A stretch of 64,000 bases of DNA, from positions 62,001-126,000 of the forward strand of contig CAKQTZ010000001.1 of the NCBI GenBank assembly GCA_934277375.1, written 5' to 3'. Position numbers and translations under genes: made by a program. Origin of the DNA: an uncultured Coprococcus sp. (GTDB lineage Bacteria > Bacillota > Clostridia > Lachnospirales > Lachnospiraceae). Shown in pieces: positions 51,308 through 60,376 of the stretch. The notes under the pieces were generated by a model, which did no database searches, was not told where the DNA came from, and was given only the letters and a program-made list of their open reading frames with translations. Numbering within the stretch: position 1 is the first letter of the stretch; every line of letters starts with the position of its first letter.

Positions 51308-52876
51308 CTATTTACCAAGATAAAATTTCTTTGACCTTTTATGATATACGATCACTCCGGCCAGTGCACCGATCACCGCTGCCACGATAAACCATGCCCA
51401 TGTCGGCACATCTTTGATATTGTAGCATCTGATGTTGATCCACATCTGGTTGATATCCTTGGTGGCATCCTCGTCGAAATACTCCATGACTGCACTTCTC
51501 TCTATGGCATCCTGTGACGGATACTGAGCCCCAAGCTGTCTGTCGACCTGTTCCGCAGGAGCTCTGAGCACGTAGTCAGGATCTGAGTTGTCCCCTGTGA
51601 AGAAATAGCCAAGTGGATAATCAACAACATCCTCCTCGTCATCCTCTGCACCATAAGTGTAATCCAGATAAGAATATACCGTATCGTCATCCCCACCTGC
51701 TATGACTGAGGTATAACCAATGTAATACATGTTGCGAACTGCATTGTCCGGTCTTGACACAAAGTTGATAAACGCCTCGGCCGCCTGCTTTCTGTCAGCG
51801 TCACCGTCTATTCCATTTTTCAGCATAACCCATCCGTCAAAGTACAGATTTGTGCACTCCTCAGGGACCGCAAAGTCAAGCTGCACGCCATCCTCCTCAG
51901 CCTGATCCATGGCATAAACTGCATCTCCTGACCACTGGTAATTCGCAACAACCTTCCCTGTTATCATGTCTGCCTTACCACTATCAGTCTCAAATGAATA
52001 CACATTGTCCTTTATATCCTGAAGAAGATCCTGCGACTTTGCTATCGTCTCAGGACTGACATCGTTCATGATATCCTTGAGCTGCTCTGAGTAGTCCGCC
52101 TGAGCCCTGAATTCAGGGTCCATCAGCTTATCCCTCTGCAATGCTCCGACCGCAGCGAAGTAGGAATCTCTGACATTGTCTTTTATAGTGATCTGTTTTG
52201 CAAACTTAGAGTTGTTGAGGACTGTCCATGTTCCCGCCTCGTCAGCGGTCATCTTCTCCGGATTATACAGAATTCCCGTAATTCCAAACATGAAGCCAGC
52301 CGCATATTTGCTCCAGGTCTCTCCATTTATCTCATGCGTCTCAAATGTATCTCTGATATATGGTGAAACGCCATTTATATAATAATTCTTGTCGTTGCTC
52401 TCATCGAAAAAGCCGTCGGACAAAGGCTCAAGCTTGTTCTCAGACATAAGCTTCATGATCATGTACTCCGAAGGACATACAAGATCATACACATCACCGA
52501 GAGTCAGCATATTATAGAGATCCTCATTGGTACCGAAGCATGAGTACTGAACATCCACCTTCACACCATAATTCTCGTAATACCAGTTCTCGAAATCCTC
52601 CACCATAGAATTCTCGCCAAATATAGTTGTTCCATTGTCCAGTTCCATGGCTTCGTCTTCATCCCAGCCGCCCTCGTCAATGTACTCTTCCCAGCTGCAC
52701 ACCCTGAGAGTGACCTCTTTTTCAGTAGCAGATGCACCATCGCTCTTGACAGAAGCCGCATCTCCTGTATCCTCCGCTGCCATTACCGGCAGCATCTGTC
52801 CGGCAAGCAATGAAACAGCCATGACTGCTGCCGCCAGCTTTCTGGAAATCGAACGTCCAAAACATCTATGTCTCAT
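51308..52876 (-). CDS. potD: Spermidine/putrescine-binding protein PotD, C-terminally membrane-anchored
   Basis: The protein has 522 residues from ATG 52876, whose ATGA overlaps the potC stop; GGAGG is upstream. The signal peptide (about 1-34) ends in PVMAAED without a lipobox Cys. The solute-binding domain begins with TLRVCSWEEYID and has NGTTIFGENSMVEDFENWYYENYG and WSGDAVYAMDQAEEDG. Unlike most PotD proteins (about 350 residues, lipoprotein) it ends with a membrane helix (WAWFIVAAVIGALAGVIVY) and a basic tail. It captures polyamines at the cell surface for the PotABC importer. Confidence 0.92.
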   Translation of the reverse strand: MRHRCFGRSISRKLAAAVMAVSLLAGQMLPVMAAEDTGDAASVKSDGASATEKEVTLRVCSWEEYIDEGGWDEDEAMELDNGTTIFGENSMVEDFENWYYENYGVKVDVQYSCFGTNEDLYNMLTLGDVYDLVCPSEYMIMKLMSENKLEPLSDGFFDESNDKNYYINGVSPYIRDTFETHEINGETWSKYAAGFMFGITGILYNPEKMTADEAGTWTVLNNSKFAKQITIKDNVRDSYFAAVGALQRDKLMDPEFRAQADYSEQLKDIMNDVSPETIAKSQDLLQDIKDNVYSFETDSGKADMITGKVVANYQWSGDAVYAMDQAEEDGVQLDFAVPEECTNLYFDGWVMLKNGIDGDADRKQAAEAFINFVSRPDNAVRNMYYIGYTSVIAGGDDDTVYSYLDYTYGAEDDEEDVVDYPLGYFFTGDNSDPDYVLRAPAEQVDRQLGAQYPSQDAIERSAVMEYFDEDATKDINQMWINIRCYNIKDVPTWAWFIVAAVIGALAGVIVYHKRSKKFYLGK

Positions 52877-53667
52877 AAGCGCTCCACCTCCTTCTTTCTT
52901 CCGGCCACATTCATAGCCACAACGATTATGACAACCAGTGCAAATATGACTGTTGAGAGCGCCCACAGGGCTGTCTTGATCTCAGTCTGTGAACCCTTTG
53001 TCGCATTTACAACATAGGTGCTTATGGTGTCAAATGTCGCAGGCTTGGTGTATGTCGCGATGAAGTAATCATCCAGTGACAGTGTAACAGCCAGCGCAAA
53101 TCCCGAGATAATACCCGGAAGTATCTGAGGTATCACTACCTTTGTGAGTCCCTGGAAAGGTGTAGCTCCCAGATCCAACGCAGCCTCATACAGACTGCTG
53201 TCCATCTGCTTGAGCTTTGGCACTACTGACAGATATACGAAAGGTGCCGACAGAACCACATGGCCGATGACAAGTGGAACATAGCTGTCCTTGCTCATGC
53301 CAAATGCAACTATGAGCAGTATACATATAGAGAAACCTGTCACAACATCTGCATTTACAACAGGCACCTCATTCATGGCATTTATCGATGCTGAAGCCCA
53401 TTTTTTTGAATAAAAAGCACCTATAGCACCGAGTGTTCCGAGTATGGTTGATATCAGTGCTGAACCTGCAGCCAGAAGAACAGTTCCAACGATCATTGAC
53501 CTCAGCTCGTCCTTGGTGAACAACGTCACATAATTGTGAAGCGACCATCCGTGAATGCTTCCGATATTTGCCGATGTAGTAAAGCTGTACACAGCCAGTA
53601 TCAGTATAGGCATATATATGAGAAGCAGCATAATGCATATAAATATAATCTTAGACCATTTCTTCAT
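52873..53667 (-). CDS. potC: Spermidine/putrescine ABC permease PotC
   Basis: The protein has 264 residues with six membrane helices. The cytoplasmic EAA loop is EAALDLGATPFQGLTKVVIPQI near 158-180, where the ATPase docks. The start codon overlaps the potB stop by one base, with GGAGG upstream. The N-terminal helix IYMPILILAVYSFT is typical of PotC. It forms the channel with PotB. Confidence 0.95.
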   Translation of the reverse strand: MKKWSKIIFICIMLLLIYMPILILAVYSFTTSANIGSIHGWSLHNYVTLFTKDELRSMIVGTVLLAAGSALISTILGTLGAIGAFYSKKWASASINAMNEVPVVNADVVTGFSICILLIVAFGMSKDSYVPLVIGHVVLSAPFVYLSVVPKLKQMDSSLYEAALDLGATPFQGLTKVVIPQILPGIISGFALAVTLSLDDYFIATYTKPATFDTISTYVVNATKGSQTEIKTALWALSTVIFALVVIIVVAMNVAGRKKEVERL

Positions 53668-54467
53668 TATAACAACGCACCTCCTCTGCTTCCACCGTCG
53701 TCATCCGTGTACTTGTTTGTCACAAGTGTGAATACAAGTATTATCACAAGAAGGACGAGTGCTATCATGGAACCGCCGTTCCAGTTGTATGCTGAGAAGT
53801 AGCTTCCTATCAGACTACCCATGATATATGTGCTGTTGTAAAGCATGTCAAGCACAACATAGTTAGTCATAGATGGCAAAAATACCATAACTATTCCGCT
53901 GACGATTCCCGGAACGGTGAGCGGAAGTGTAATCTTGACAAATGTCTGGAAGCTATTTGCCCCAAGATCCACAGCGGCCTCCATAAGGCTGCCGTCAAGC
54001 TTCAATATGGTTGTGTATATAGGAAGTATCATAAATGGCAGGAAATCATATGTCATTCCTATAACCGAATTGAGAAACGGGTGGAATGCCAGATTGCCCT
54101 CTATAAGCGTGAGTACTTCCTTGAGTGCTGTGATCCTCAGTGTGAAGTTGATCCACATCGGGAGCACGAACATCATGACAATTACCGATTTCCTTTTCAT
54201 CTCACTTCTCGCAAGTATATATGCGATCGGATATGCCAGCAGCAGACACACCAGAGTTGTCACTATGGCAAGCAAAAAGCTGTATGCCAGAGTACCTATG
54301 GTGTTCGGGCTGGTAAAGAATCCCGTCAGATTGTCAAATGTAAACCTGCCCTCGCCGTTGGTGAAGGCATAATAAATAATTACAAACAGTGGTGCAACTA
54401 CAAAGCATATGAGAAATAATGCGTATGGGATGCCCAGCTGTTTTCTTGAAAAACGTAAGCCGTTCAT
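53667..54467 (-). CDS. potB: Spermidine/putrescine ABC permease PotB
   Basis: The protein has 266 residues from ATG 54467, with GGAGGG 6 bases upstream; an in-frame ATG at 54473 lies directly on that site. Six membrane helices and the EAA loop EAAVDLGANSFQTFVKITLPL are present. It lies 14 bp after potA and overlaps potC by one base. Confidence 0.95.
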   Translation of the reverse strand: MNGLRFSRKQLGIPYALFLICFVVAPLFVIIYYAFTNGEGRFTFDNLTGFFTSPNTIGTLAYSFLLAIVTTLVCLLLAYPIAYILARSEMKRKSVIVMMFVLPMWINFTLRITALKEVLTLIEGNLAFHPFLNSVIGMTYDFLPFMILPIYTTILKLDGSLMEAAVDLGANSFQTFVKITLPLTVPGIVSGIVMVFLPSMTNYVVLDMLYNSTYIMGSLIGSYFSAYNWNGGSMIALVLLVIILVFTLVTNKYTDDDGGSRGGALL

Positions 54468-54481
54468 ATTCATCCCTCCAT

Positions 54482-55930
54482 CTATTTCTTAAGTGAAAAC
54501 TTCATCTTGTCCTCTGGAATTATCAGGCTGACTCTGTCATCCATGTTCCACAGGTACTCGTCATCCACGATAAAGTCCTCCTCATTGTCAGTTCTCACCA
54601 CATAGCTGTAGTGGTCTCCCTTATATATAAGATTGATGATATGTCCGCAGAGTATACCAGCTTCCTCGTCATCACTCATGTCGATATCCTCTGGAAGTAT
54701 AGATACTATTACCTTGATCTTCTCACGATCTATCGCCTCACCATTTGCATCCACCAGCACGCCATCCTTCATGGCTGAACCCGGAACAATCTCCGTGAGG
54801 TCGCATGATACCTTGCCGTCAAATACGCCAAGGGCATAATTTCTATTGACTGAGCTCTCAATCTTGTTGATTGCAGTCTCTGATATCATGATGTGGATTC
54901 CATCAGGCTCAACATTGAGACCAACCTTATCTCCAACCTTGGCGGACTTTGTGGTCTGTATAACTATCTCATTTCTTCCGGACTCAACGGTGATCTCATA
55001 ATGAACGCCCTTAAATACTACGGATGTCACAACGCCCTTTATAGCACCCTGTTCAGGTGTAGTGATCATCACATCCTCCGGTCTTACTACGGCGTCCACC
55101 TTCGTTCCAATCTCCACGTCATCCAGACAGACAAATTCTGCACCACAGAATCTTACCTTTAACTTGCCCGTCATGATTCCGTTGAAGATGTTGCTCTCGC
55201 CTATGAAATCCGCAACAAATGCGTTCTTTGGCTCATTATATATATCTTCAGGAGTTCCTATCTGCTGTATCTCACCCTCGCTCATGACAACTATCTTGTC
55301 TGACATGGTGAGTGCTTCCTCCTGGTCATGTGTTACATAGATAAAAGTGATTCCCAGCCTGTCATGCATTCCCTTGAGTTCTATCTGCATCTCTTTTCTC
55401 ATCTTGAGATCCAGCGCGCCAAGAGGCTCATCCAGAAGAAGTATCTCCGGCTCATTGACAAGAGCTCTGGCTATAGCTATTCTCTGCTGCTGTCCACCCG
55501 AAAGCGTGGCGACTTTTCTGTCCTCAAAGCCCTCAAGGTCAACCATCTCAAGGACCTTCTTGACCTTCTTCACAATCTCTGCCTTAGGAAGCTTCTTGAG
55601 CTTGAGGCCAAATGCTATGTTGTCAAAGATATTCAGATGTGGGAACAGCGCATACCTCTGAAAGACCGTGTTGATAGGTCTCTTATTTGGTGGAAGCTTG
55701 CTGATATCCTGTCCATTCAGTAATATCTCTCCTGAAGTAGGAATCTCGAATCCTGCTATCATTCTAAGTGTCGTGGTTTTTCCGCAGCCTGAAGGGCCTA
55801 AGAACGTGACGAACTCGCCTCTCTTCACTTCGAGATTAAAGCCGTCAACTGCTGTGAATCCATTGTCATAGGTCTTGACAATGTTTTTCAATTCAATGAT
55901 ATTGTTGGAATTATTGTTGTTTTTTTCCAT
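54482..55930 (-). CDS. potA: Spermidine/putrescine ABC ATPase PotA with extended C-terminus
   Basis: The protein has 482 residues, about 110 longer than usual PotA. Walker A is GPSGCGKT (45-52), the ABC signature is LSGGQQQ (143-149), Walker B is ILLLDE (163-168), and the H-loop is in VTHDQEEAL. The regulatory part has TOBE-like sequence around 255-345, then a long insert (about 350-420), then a second TOBE-like stretch (HIINLIYKGDHYSYVV). It drives polyamine uptake. AAGGAGG precedes ATG. First gene of potABCD; upstream is a 555-bp non-coding stretch. Confidence 0.94.
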   Translation of the reverse strand: MEKNNNNSNNIIELKNIVKTYDNGFTAVDGFNLEVKRGEFVTFLGPSGCGKTTTLRMIAGFEIPTSGEILLNGQDISKLPPNKRPINTVFQRYALFPHLNIFDNIAFGLKLKKLPKAEIVKKVKKVLEMVDLEGFEDRKVATLSGGQQQRIAIARALVNEPEILLLDEPLGALDLKMRKEMQIELKGMHDRLGITFIYVTHDQEEALTMSDKIVVMSEGEIQQIGTPEDIYNEPKNAFVADFIGESNIFNGIMTGKLKVRFCGAEFVCLDDVEIGTKVDAVVRPEDVMITTPEQGAIKGVVTSVVFKGVHYEITVESGRNEIVIQTTKSAKVGDKVGLNVEPDGIHIMISETAINKIESSVNRNYALGVFDGKVSCDLTEIVPGSAMKDGVLVDANGEAIDREKIKVIVSILPEDIDMSDDEEAGILCGHIINLIYKGDHYSYVVRTDNEEDFIVDDEYLWNMDDRVSLIIPEDKMKFSLKK

Positions 55931-56485
55931 TTATTTCCTCCTTAAGTATCGTGACATACTCCGTCACTTACTTACAGTGCCCCAACAAAGCGCATTTGTC
56001 ATCTGCCATTCCAAATGGACGACAAGAGCGACCGCCCCGCCGTCAGCGGACAACAAATCCGCGCTCCATGTATCACTGCTGTATATCTCACCAGCCCGGG
56101 GAGCAAATAACGAAAAGCCTATCTGATAGCTCTCCTCGCATGAGCACAACTTTATCTTGCCCTCATACTGTCGGGGAATCAAAAACATGTTAAGAAAAAA
56201 CCCCTTTATTATAACCGGGTGATGGCATGGATAACGGTTAGTAGCCCTATCCACCTGCCTCTCCATGTCGAGATACATTTTAAGGCATGGCATCCAGGGT
56301 AAAATAGCTAACAGACTTCCTATTTTTCCCGAAATCCATGAAGATCATCCTGCATTTTATGCAGAAAAATCGACCCTGTCTCCAAACATTCCGCACATTC
56401 GCGGCTGCATCCCTGCAATTTGAAACAAAGTCGATTTATTCTAACATATAATCATTGGTAATGATATATATTTTCATTTAATTCT
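55931..56485. other. Non-coding stretch before potA
   Basis: It holds the leader and probable promoter of the pot operon and the end region of the DUF234 ATPase gene. I see small hairpins (CTGCAT-aaa-ATGCAG near 56350-56364; ATCATT-acc-AATGAT at 56451-56465) and an open frame without start site (55964-56293) that I do not accept as a gene. No known riboswitch was recognised. Confidence 0.5.
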
Positions 56486-57901
56486 TTAACAAAACAGGTC
56501 GTTACCTGTTATTTCATTCTGAACAATGCCGGAATGACTATTCTTTGTCAGTCCAGCTACAGACAAGAATGTAAGATGTACTGCTTTTTTGCATTTAGTC
56601 TCGTTTACAAAAGCATATATCTTGGTTCTGAGATTATCCTCATATGCTGCATCTATGGCATACTTTGTCATAGTATACTTTATTTCACATACATTGACTA
56701 CTCCATCTTTTCTATCTATTATCAAGTCTATCTGAGCACCAGGGTTTGATGCCATACTTCTCCAGGCGTATTCATTTGTCTCAACACCAGCAATCCCCAA
56801 TGTCTTCTTAATCTGATTTACGTGTATAAGACATACCATCTCAAATGCATTTCCAGCCCATGAATAATATCCTGGTGTATTTATATAACTCATCCAGCTA
56901 TCATATTCTCTGTTCTGTATAAACTTATAGCAGAACATCATAAATGGATCTATAAGCTGAAAATATACTCCATTCTTTTCTTTCATATAATTTTTGTATT
57001 TTCTTATAAAGCCACACTGTTCAAGCTCATTCAGTGCTTTTGTAAGCGGAGCTCCATCCCCTATCTGTGATATTCTGGCAAGTTCTGTCCTCAGCATACC
57101 ACCTTTTTTCGTCGATAGGGCAGTAAGTATCGCCGCATGACGTTCACACTTCTTAAATAAAGAGCCAAGAAGCCTGTCGTATTCATAGTACAACTGACCT
57201 GTCTGTTTAAACAAAAGTTCTTCAATATTCTGTGCCAGACTAAGTCTCCTATCAAAGCAATTCAAATAATATGGAATTCCTCCAAACACCATGTAGCTCT
57301 CAATCACCTGCTGTGAAGTTAACGACATCCCATTTTCTTCAAATAACTCCCTGCACTCCTCAAGTGTAAATGGCATAAGATGCATTTGCCTCGTGATTCT
57401 ATTATAAAAACCACCTCTGTCCGATAATAAATTATCAATAATCCACGATGTCGCAGAACCGCAAACTATCAATAGCATATCTTTCTCAGCAGAAGCCCAG
57501 CTGTTCCAGAAATATTCAAGAGCGCTCTTAAAGTCTGATCTAGCCGTATCCATCCACGGAAGTTCATCAAGAAAAACTACCCTTTTCCCACTCGCAGGAT
57601 CCCTTCTTACATCATCTCTCTGCAACAATTTTTTAAGTTTCACAAATGCATCATACCAATCTCTTGGTACTGTATTATTCTCACCCCCATATTCTAAAAG
57701 GCTTCCATCAAAAGCCCTAAGCTGTTCCCTTGTTTTGGCTTTGGATAAGCCGGTTGCATAAAACGAAAAACAATTGTTGAAGTATTCTTTTATCAGGTAT
57801 GTCTTTCCTACACGCCGTCTGCCATATACTACCAAAAACTCCGCTTTGCCAGAATACAGACAATCATCTAATAATTTTATTTCCTTTTTTCTTCCAATCA
57901 T
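56486..57901 (-). CDS. AAA ATPase with DUF234-type C-terminal domain
   Basis: The protein has 471 residues. Walker A is GRRRVGKT (27-34), Walker B is VVFLDELPWMD (108-118), and the sensor region is IVCGSATSWI. A winged-helix stretch follows (KGGMLRTELARISQIGDGAPLTKALNELEQCGFI). The C-terminal DUF234-type region has a PD-(D/E)XK-like core with Asp392 and Glu406-x-Lys408 (AQIDLIID, CEIKYT). These ATPases are widespread in anaerobes and archaea, with unknown role. GAGG is 7 bases before ATG. A perfect 17-bp inverted repeat lies just upstream, as with the other lone ATPase gene in this window. Confidence 0.85.
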   Translation of the reverse strand: MIGRKKEIKLLDDCLYSGKAEFLVVYGRRRVGKTYLIKEYFNNCFSFYATGLSKAKTREQLRAFDGSLLEYGGENNTVPRDWYDAFVKLKKLLQRDDVRRDPASGKRVVFLDELPWMDTARSDFKSALEYFWNSWASAEKDMLLIVCGSATSWIIDNLLSDRGGFYNRITRQMHLMPFTLEECRELFEENGMSLTSQQVIESYMVFGGIPYYLNCFDRRLSLAQNIEELLFKQTGQLYYEYDRLLGSLFKKCERHAAILTALSTKKGGMLRTELARISQIGDGAPLTKALNELEQCGFIRKYKNYMKEKNGVYFQLIDPFMMFCYKFIQNREYDSWMSYINTPGYYSWAGNAFEMVCLIHVNQIKKTLGIAGVETNEYAWRSMASNPGAQIDLIIDRKDGVVNVCEIKYTMTKYAIDAAYEDNLRTKIYAFVNETKCKKAVHLTFLSVAGLTKNSHSGIVQNEITGNDLFC

Positions 57902-57910
57902 GATATTACC

Positions 57911-57989
57911 TCATAATTCTCTAAAACGCCTTATAAAATATATGTTTTAGAGAATTATGATGCGTTTTTGTATTATAATTCTCTAAAAT
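57911..57989 (-). promoter_or_regulatory. 17-bp inverted repeat plus extra half-site before the DUF234 ATPase gene
   Basis: The arms TCATAATTCTCTAAAAC (57911-57927) and GTTTTAGAGAATTATGA (57944-57960) are perfect. A third copy of the half-site, TATAATTCTCTAAAAT, is at 57974-57989 and overlaps a minus-strand TATAAT (57972-57977). This is an operator-like layout; alternatively a leader hairpin ending 10 bases before the start codon. Confidence 0.7.
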
Positions 57990-58090
57990 CTCTTTAATCA
58001 TATCATTTTTGGGTTTTACATTCAAGAGGCAGTCACATTTTACTGAATCCATCAAATCCGAATCGCTATTCAGATATTAGCTAATAAATT

Positions 58091-58171
58091 CTATATCAGA
58101 AGTACCGCCAGCTGCACCAACGCTGACAGCCATATGAGAACCACCAGATATATCTTTGCCGCTTTTGTCAT
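58091..58171 (-). CDS. 26-residue hydrophobic membrane peptide
   Basis: ATG 58171 follows GGAGG by 6 bases. The product starts MTKAAKIY and is then one membrane-length hydrophobic stretch (LVVLIWLSALVQLAVLLI) to the stop. The positive N-terminus predicts a single-pass small membrane protein. It lies between the 297-residue membrane protein gene and the operator of the DUF234 gene; a TGCCTG-tt-CAGGCA hairpin is upstream at about 58233-58246. Function unknown; may act on a larger membrane protein. Confidence 0.6.
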   Translation of the reverse strand: MTKAAKIYLVVLIWLSALVQLAVLLI

Positions 58172-58276
58172 GTCGAACCTCCACACACATCCCTTTTACA
58201 ACTTGTTATTATTATGTTCTACGAGAGGGATTTTATGCCTGAACAGGCACAAGTTTACGCAAAGATCATGCAAAAA

Positions 58277-59170
58277 TCATCTGATAATCATTCTTTCCGT
58301 TTTCCCATATTTCCATGTATACACATATGTAAGCTTCATCTGCCCATGCTCTGACTGCCATTCAAGGTGTCCGTCTTTCATCCGAAAATCTATGCCCAGC
58401 TTGTCCGTGTCTATCTCTCCTAACTGATATGTTCCATTTTGACCGTCACGAGATACATCGCTGATATCAGTGACCTCATATCTCACCTTCTCAACATCCG
58501 CCTCCACCTGCGCTTTGGCCATGTAACCAGCTGCAGAAAACATAGCCAGATCAAAAATCACGGATACAAAGCCAGCCAAAAGTACAGTCATTATCTTCTT
58601 AAACAGATAGGTTCTTACCTTTCTGTCATCGACCGGTTCAAGCCTTCCTCTATATCTTCTATTGTCAGACTGTCTATAATATACAACTGCCCCAGCCACC
58701 CAGAATACAGCAACAATACACAGGCATATTCCAGGAATCGACACTCCGGAGATCCAGCGCCACCATTCTACATAATACTTTATGATCACCACCGCAAAAC
58801 AGAGTGCACATGCAGCCGTGATACATGCTGATATCACGCTATCCCTGTCCCTTCCATCAACGATGCAGTAATCTTCTCGTTCTCTCGGCAGATTTTCCAG
58901 CACACAATTATATTTCCTTCTGTCATCCGGAACCTCATATCCGGCCTTGCCAAGTTCTCTCAGGTACAGCCATGCGTCCAGGCAGGCGAGCCACAAACCA
59001 GCCATAGGGCAAAATGTAATAACGCTGGTCACCATCATAACATCGCCAAATGTACTGACAATATCATCAAAAAACACACCACAGATCATTCCTGCAAGTG
59101 TAGGAACAGATACCACCACCGCGGTGGTCAGAATTATACGCATTACGCGCCTGTCATATTTTATCTTCAT
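58277..59170 (-). CDS. Membrane protein of unknown function, 297 residues
   Basis: About five membrane helices: about 10-32 and 42-66, a charged loop (about 70-108), about 110-130, 140-162, and 195-220. A soluble C-terminal domain of about 75 residues follows (VEADVEKVRYEVTDISDV, KLGIDFRMKDGHLEWQSEHGQMKLTYVYTW). GGGG lies upstream of ATG. No family is recognised. It is 52 bp after the M20 gene. The tiny membrane peptide gene downstream, 105 bp away, may be a partner. Confidence 0.7.
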   Translation of the reverse strand: MKIKYDRRVMRIILTTAVVVSVPTLAGMICGVFFDDIVSTFGDVMMVTSVITFCPMAGLWLACLDAWLYLRELGKAGYEVPDDRRKYNCVLENLPREREDYCIVDGRDRDSVISACITAACALCFAVVIIKYYVEWWRWISGVSIPGICLCIVAVFWVAGAVVYYRQSDNRRYRGRLEPVDDRKVRTYLFKKIMTVLLAGFVSVIFDLAMFSAAGYMAKAQVEADVEKVRYEVTDISDVSRDGQNGTYQLGEIDTDKLGIDFRMKDGHLEWQSEHGQMKLTYVYTWKYGKTERMIIR

Positions 59171-59222
59171 ACGACTTCACCCCATTTTTGAACATCAAAT
59201 AACTTATTATCTCCTACCCACA

Positions 59223-60350
59223 CTACATCAATGCCAGCCCCACAAACATCTTAACTGCTGTCTCTATGATCTCATCCGGGAACTCGAATCCCGCCGTGTG
59301 GAGCTGGGCATGATCCTCACCATCACCTACGCCGAAGAATGCTCCCTTTGTCTCCTGCAGATAGTATCCGAAATCCTCCGACCATCTCATCGGCTCAGCA
59401 AGTTCTGTGACTACAATATCCTGTTTGGCAGCACATTTTCTAAGTTTATCCACATTTTCAGCATGATTCTCCGTTGCCGGAAACCGCTCTATCTCCTGTA
59501 TATCAAGGGTGAATCCCCCATCGCCCGCAGTATTTTGTGCAATCCGCTTTATCTCGTCAACATACCCGGCAAATACCTTTTCTCTCTCAGCCCTCACCGT
59601 CATGCGCAGCGTTCCTTCTGATGCAGCCACACCGTAATTGGCACTTCCAATATCCATTCCAATGAGCGTCATCCTGACAAATCCCCTGCTGCGGTTGTAC
59701 TCCTCCGTAAGCTTCTCTACCTCCAGCAACAGCCTGGCAAGCGCAGGCCCCGGATTCTTTCCCGCTTCAGGATATGCCGCATGGCTGGCTGTCCCTGTCA
59801 TATGTATCTCAAGCCCCGTTGATGCGCATGCAAATGTTCCATCTATCGTCAGCACATGATTTCTCGGATATCCCGGTATGTTATGAAGTCCATAAATCTC
59901 ACCTATATTCTTCTCAATTATAAGATCTCTGCACAGCCTTGCCCCGGCACCGATCTCCTCGCCGGGCTGGAAAATGAAATAGACGTCCCTGTGTGTATTT
60001 CCGCATTTCTCCATAGCACGGGACAGCCAGACCGCAGTCCCACACAATATGCTGCTGTGTCCATCATGCCCGCAGTAATGTCCCGGCTTTCCATCCTGCC
60101 CACACACTGCATCCATATCTGCCCTGAACGCAATCGGCGGTCTTTTTTCATCCCCTATTCTGTCATCAGAAGATTTCAGCACCGCATAAAACCAAGCGCC
60201 TCTATCCACGATCTCAAGGTCAGTATTCTCCCTGAGAAATGACATGAGCACCGCCTTAGTCTGCATCTCATGCATCGAAGCCTCAGGAATGCTGTGAAGC
60301 CTGCGCCTAAGGTCATATATTTTTGTCATCAGCTCTTTGTCAATTTTCAT
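59223..60350 (-). CDS. M20-family amidohydrolase (N-acyl amino acid deacylase type)
   Basis: The protein has 375 residues from ATG 60350, with GGAGG directly upstream; a longer frame to 60392 overlaps the TraX gene and is rejected. Metal-site motifs are GHYCGHDGHSSILCG, QPGEEIGAGA and LHNIPG, and the dimerisation domain has TGTASHAAYPEAGKNP. It belongs to the HipO/AbgB type, which cleaves N-acyl or aminoacyl amides in the cytoplasm; substrate not known. Follows the TraX-like gene by 26 bp. Confidence 0.9.
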   Translation of the reverse strand: MKIDKELMTKIYDLRRRLHSIPEASMHEMQTKAVLMSFLRENTDLEIVDRGAWFYAVLKSSDDRIGDEKRPPIAFRADMDAVCGQDGKPGHYCGHDGHSSILCGTAVWLSRAMEKCGNTHRDVYFIFQPGEEIGAGARLCRDLIIEKNIGEIYGLHNIPGYPRNHVLTIDGTFACASTGLEIHMTGTASHAAYPEAGKNPGPALARLLLEVEKLTEEYNRSRGFVRMTLIGMDIGSANYGVAASEGTLRMTVRAEREKVFAGYVDEIKRIAQNTAGDGGFTLDIQEIERFPATENHAENVDKLRKCAAKQDIVVTELAEPMRWSEDFGYYLQETKGAFFGVGDGEDHAQLHTAGFEFPDEIIETAVKMFVGLALM

Positions 60351-60376
60351 AATGCCTCCGTGCTCCTTCTCATCTA

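Noticed and set aside
55964..56293. 109-codon minus-strand frame before potA
   Set aside because: No ribosome site near any start codon. It more likely belongs to the pot leader.
57944..57960. GTTTTAGAG sequence like a CRISPR repeat start
   Set aside because: It is one arm of a perfect inverted repeat. There are no spaced repeat units and no cas genes.
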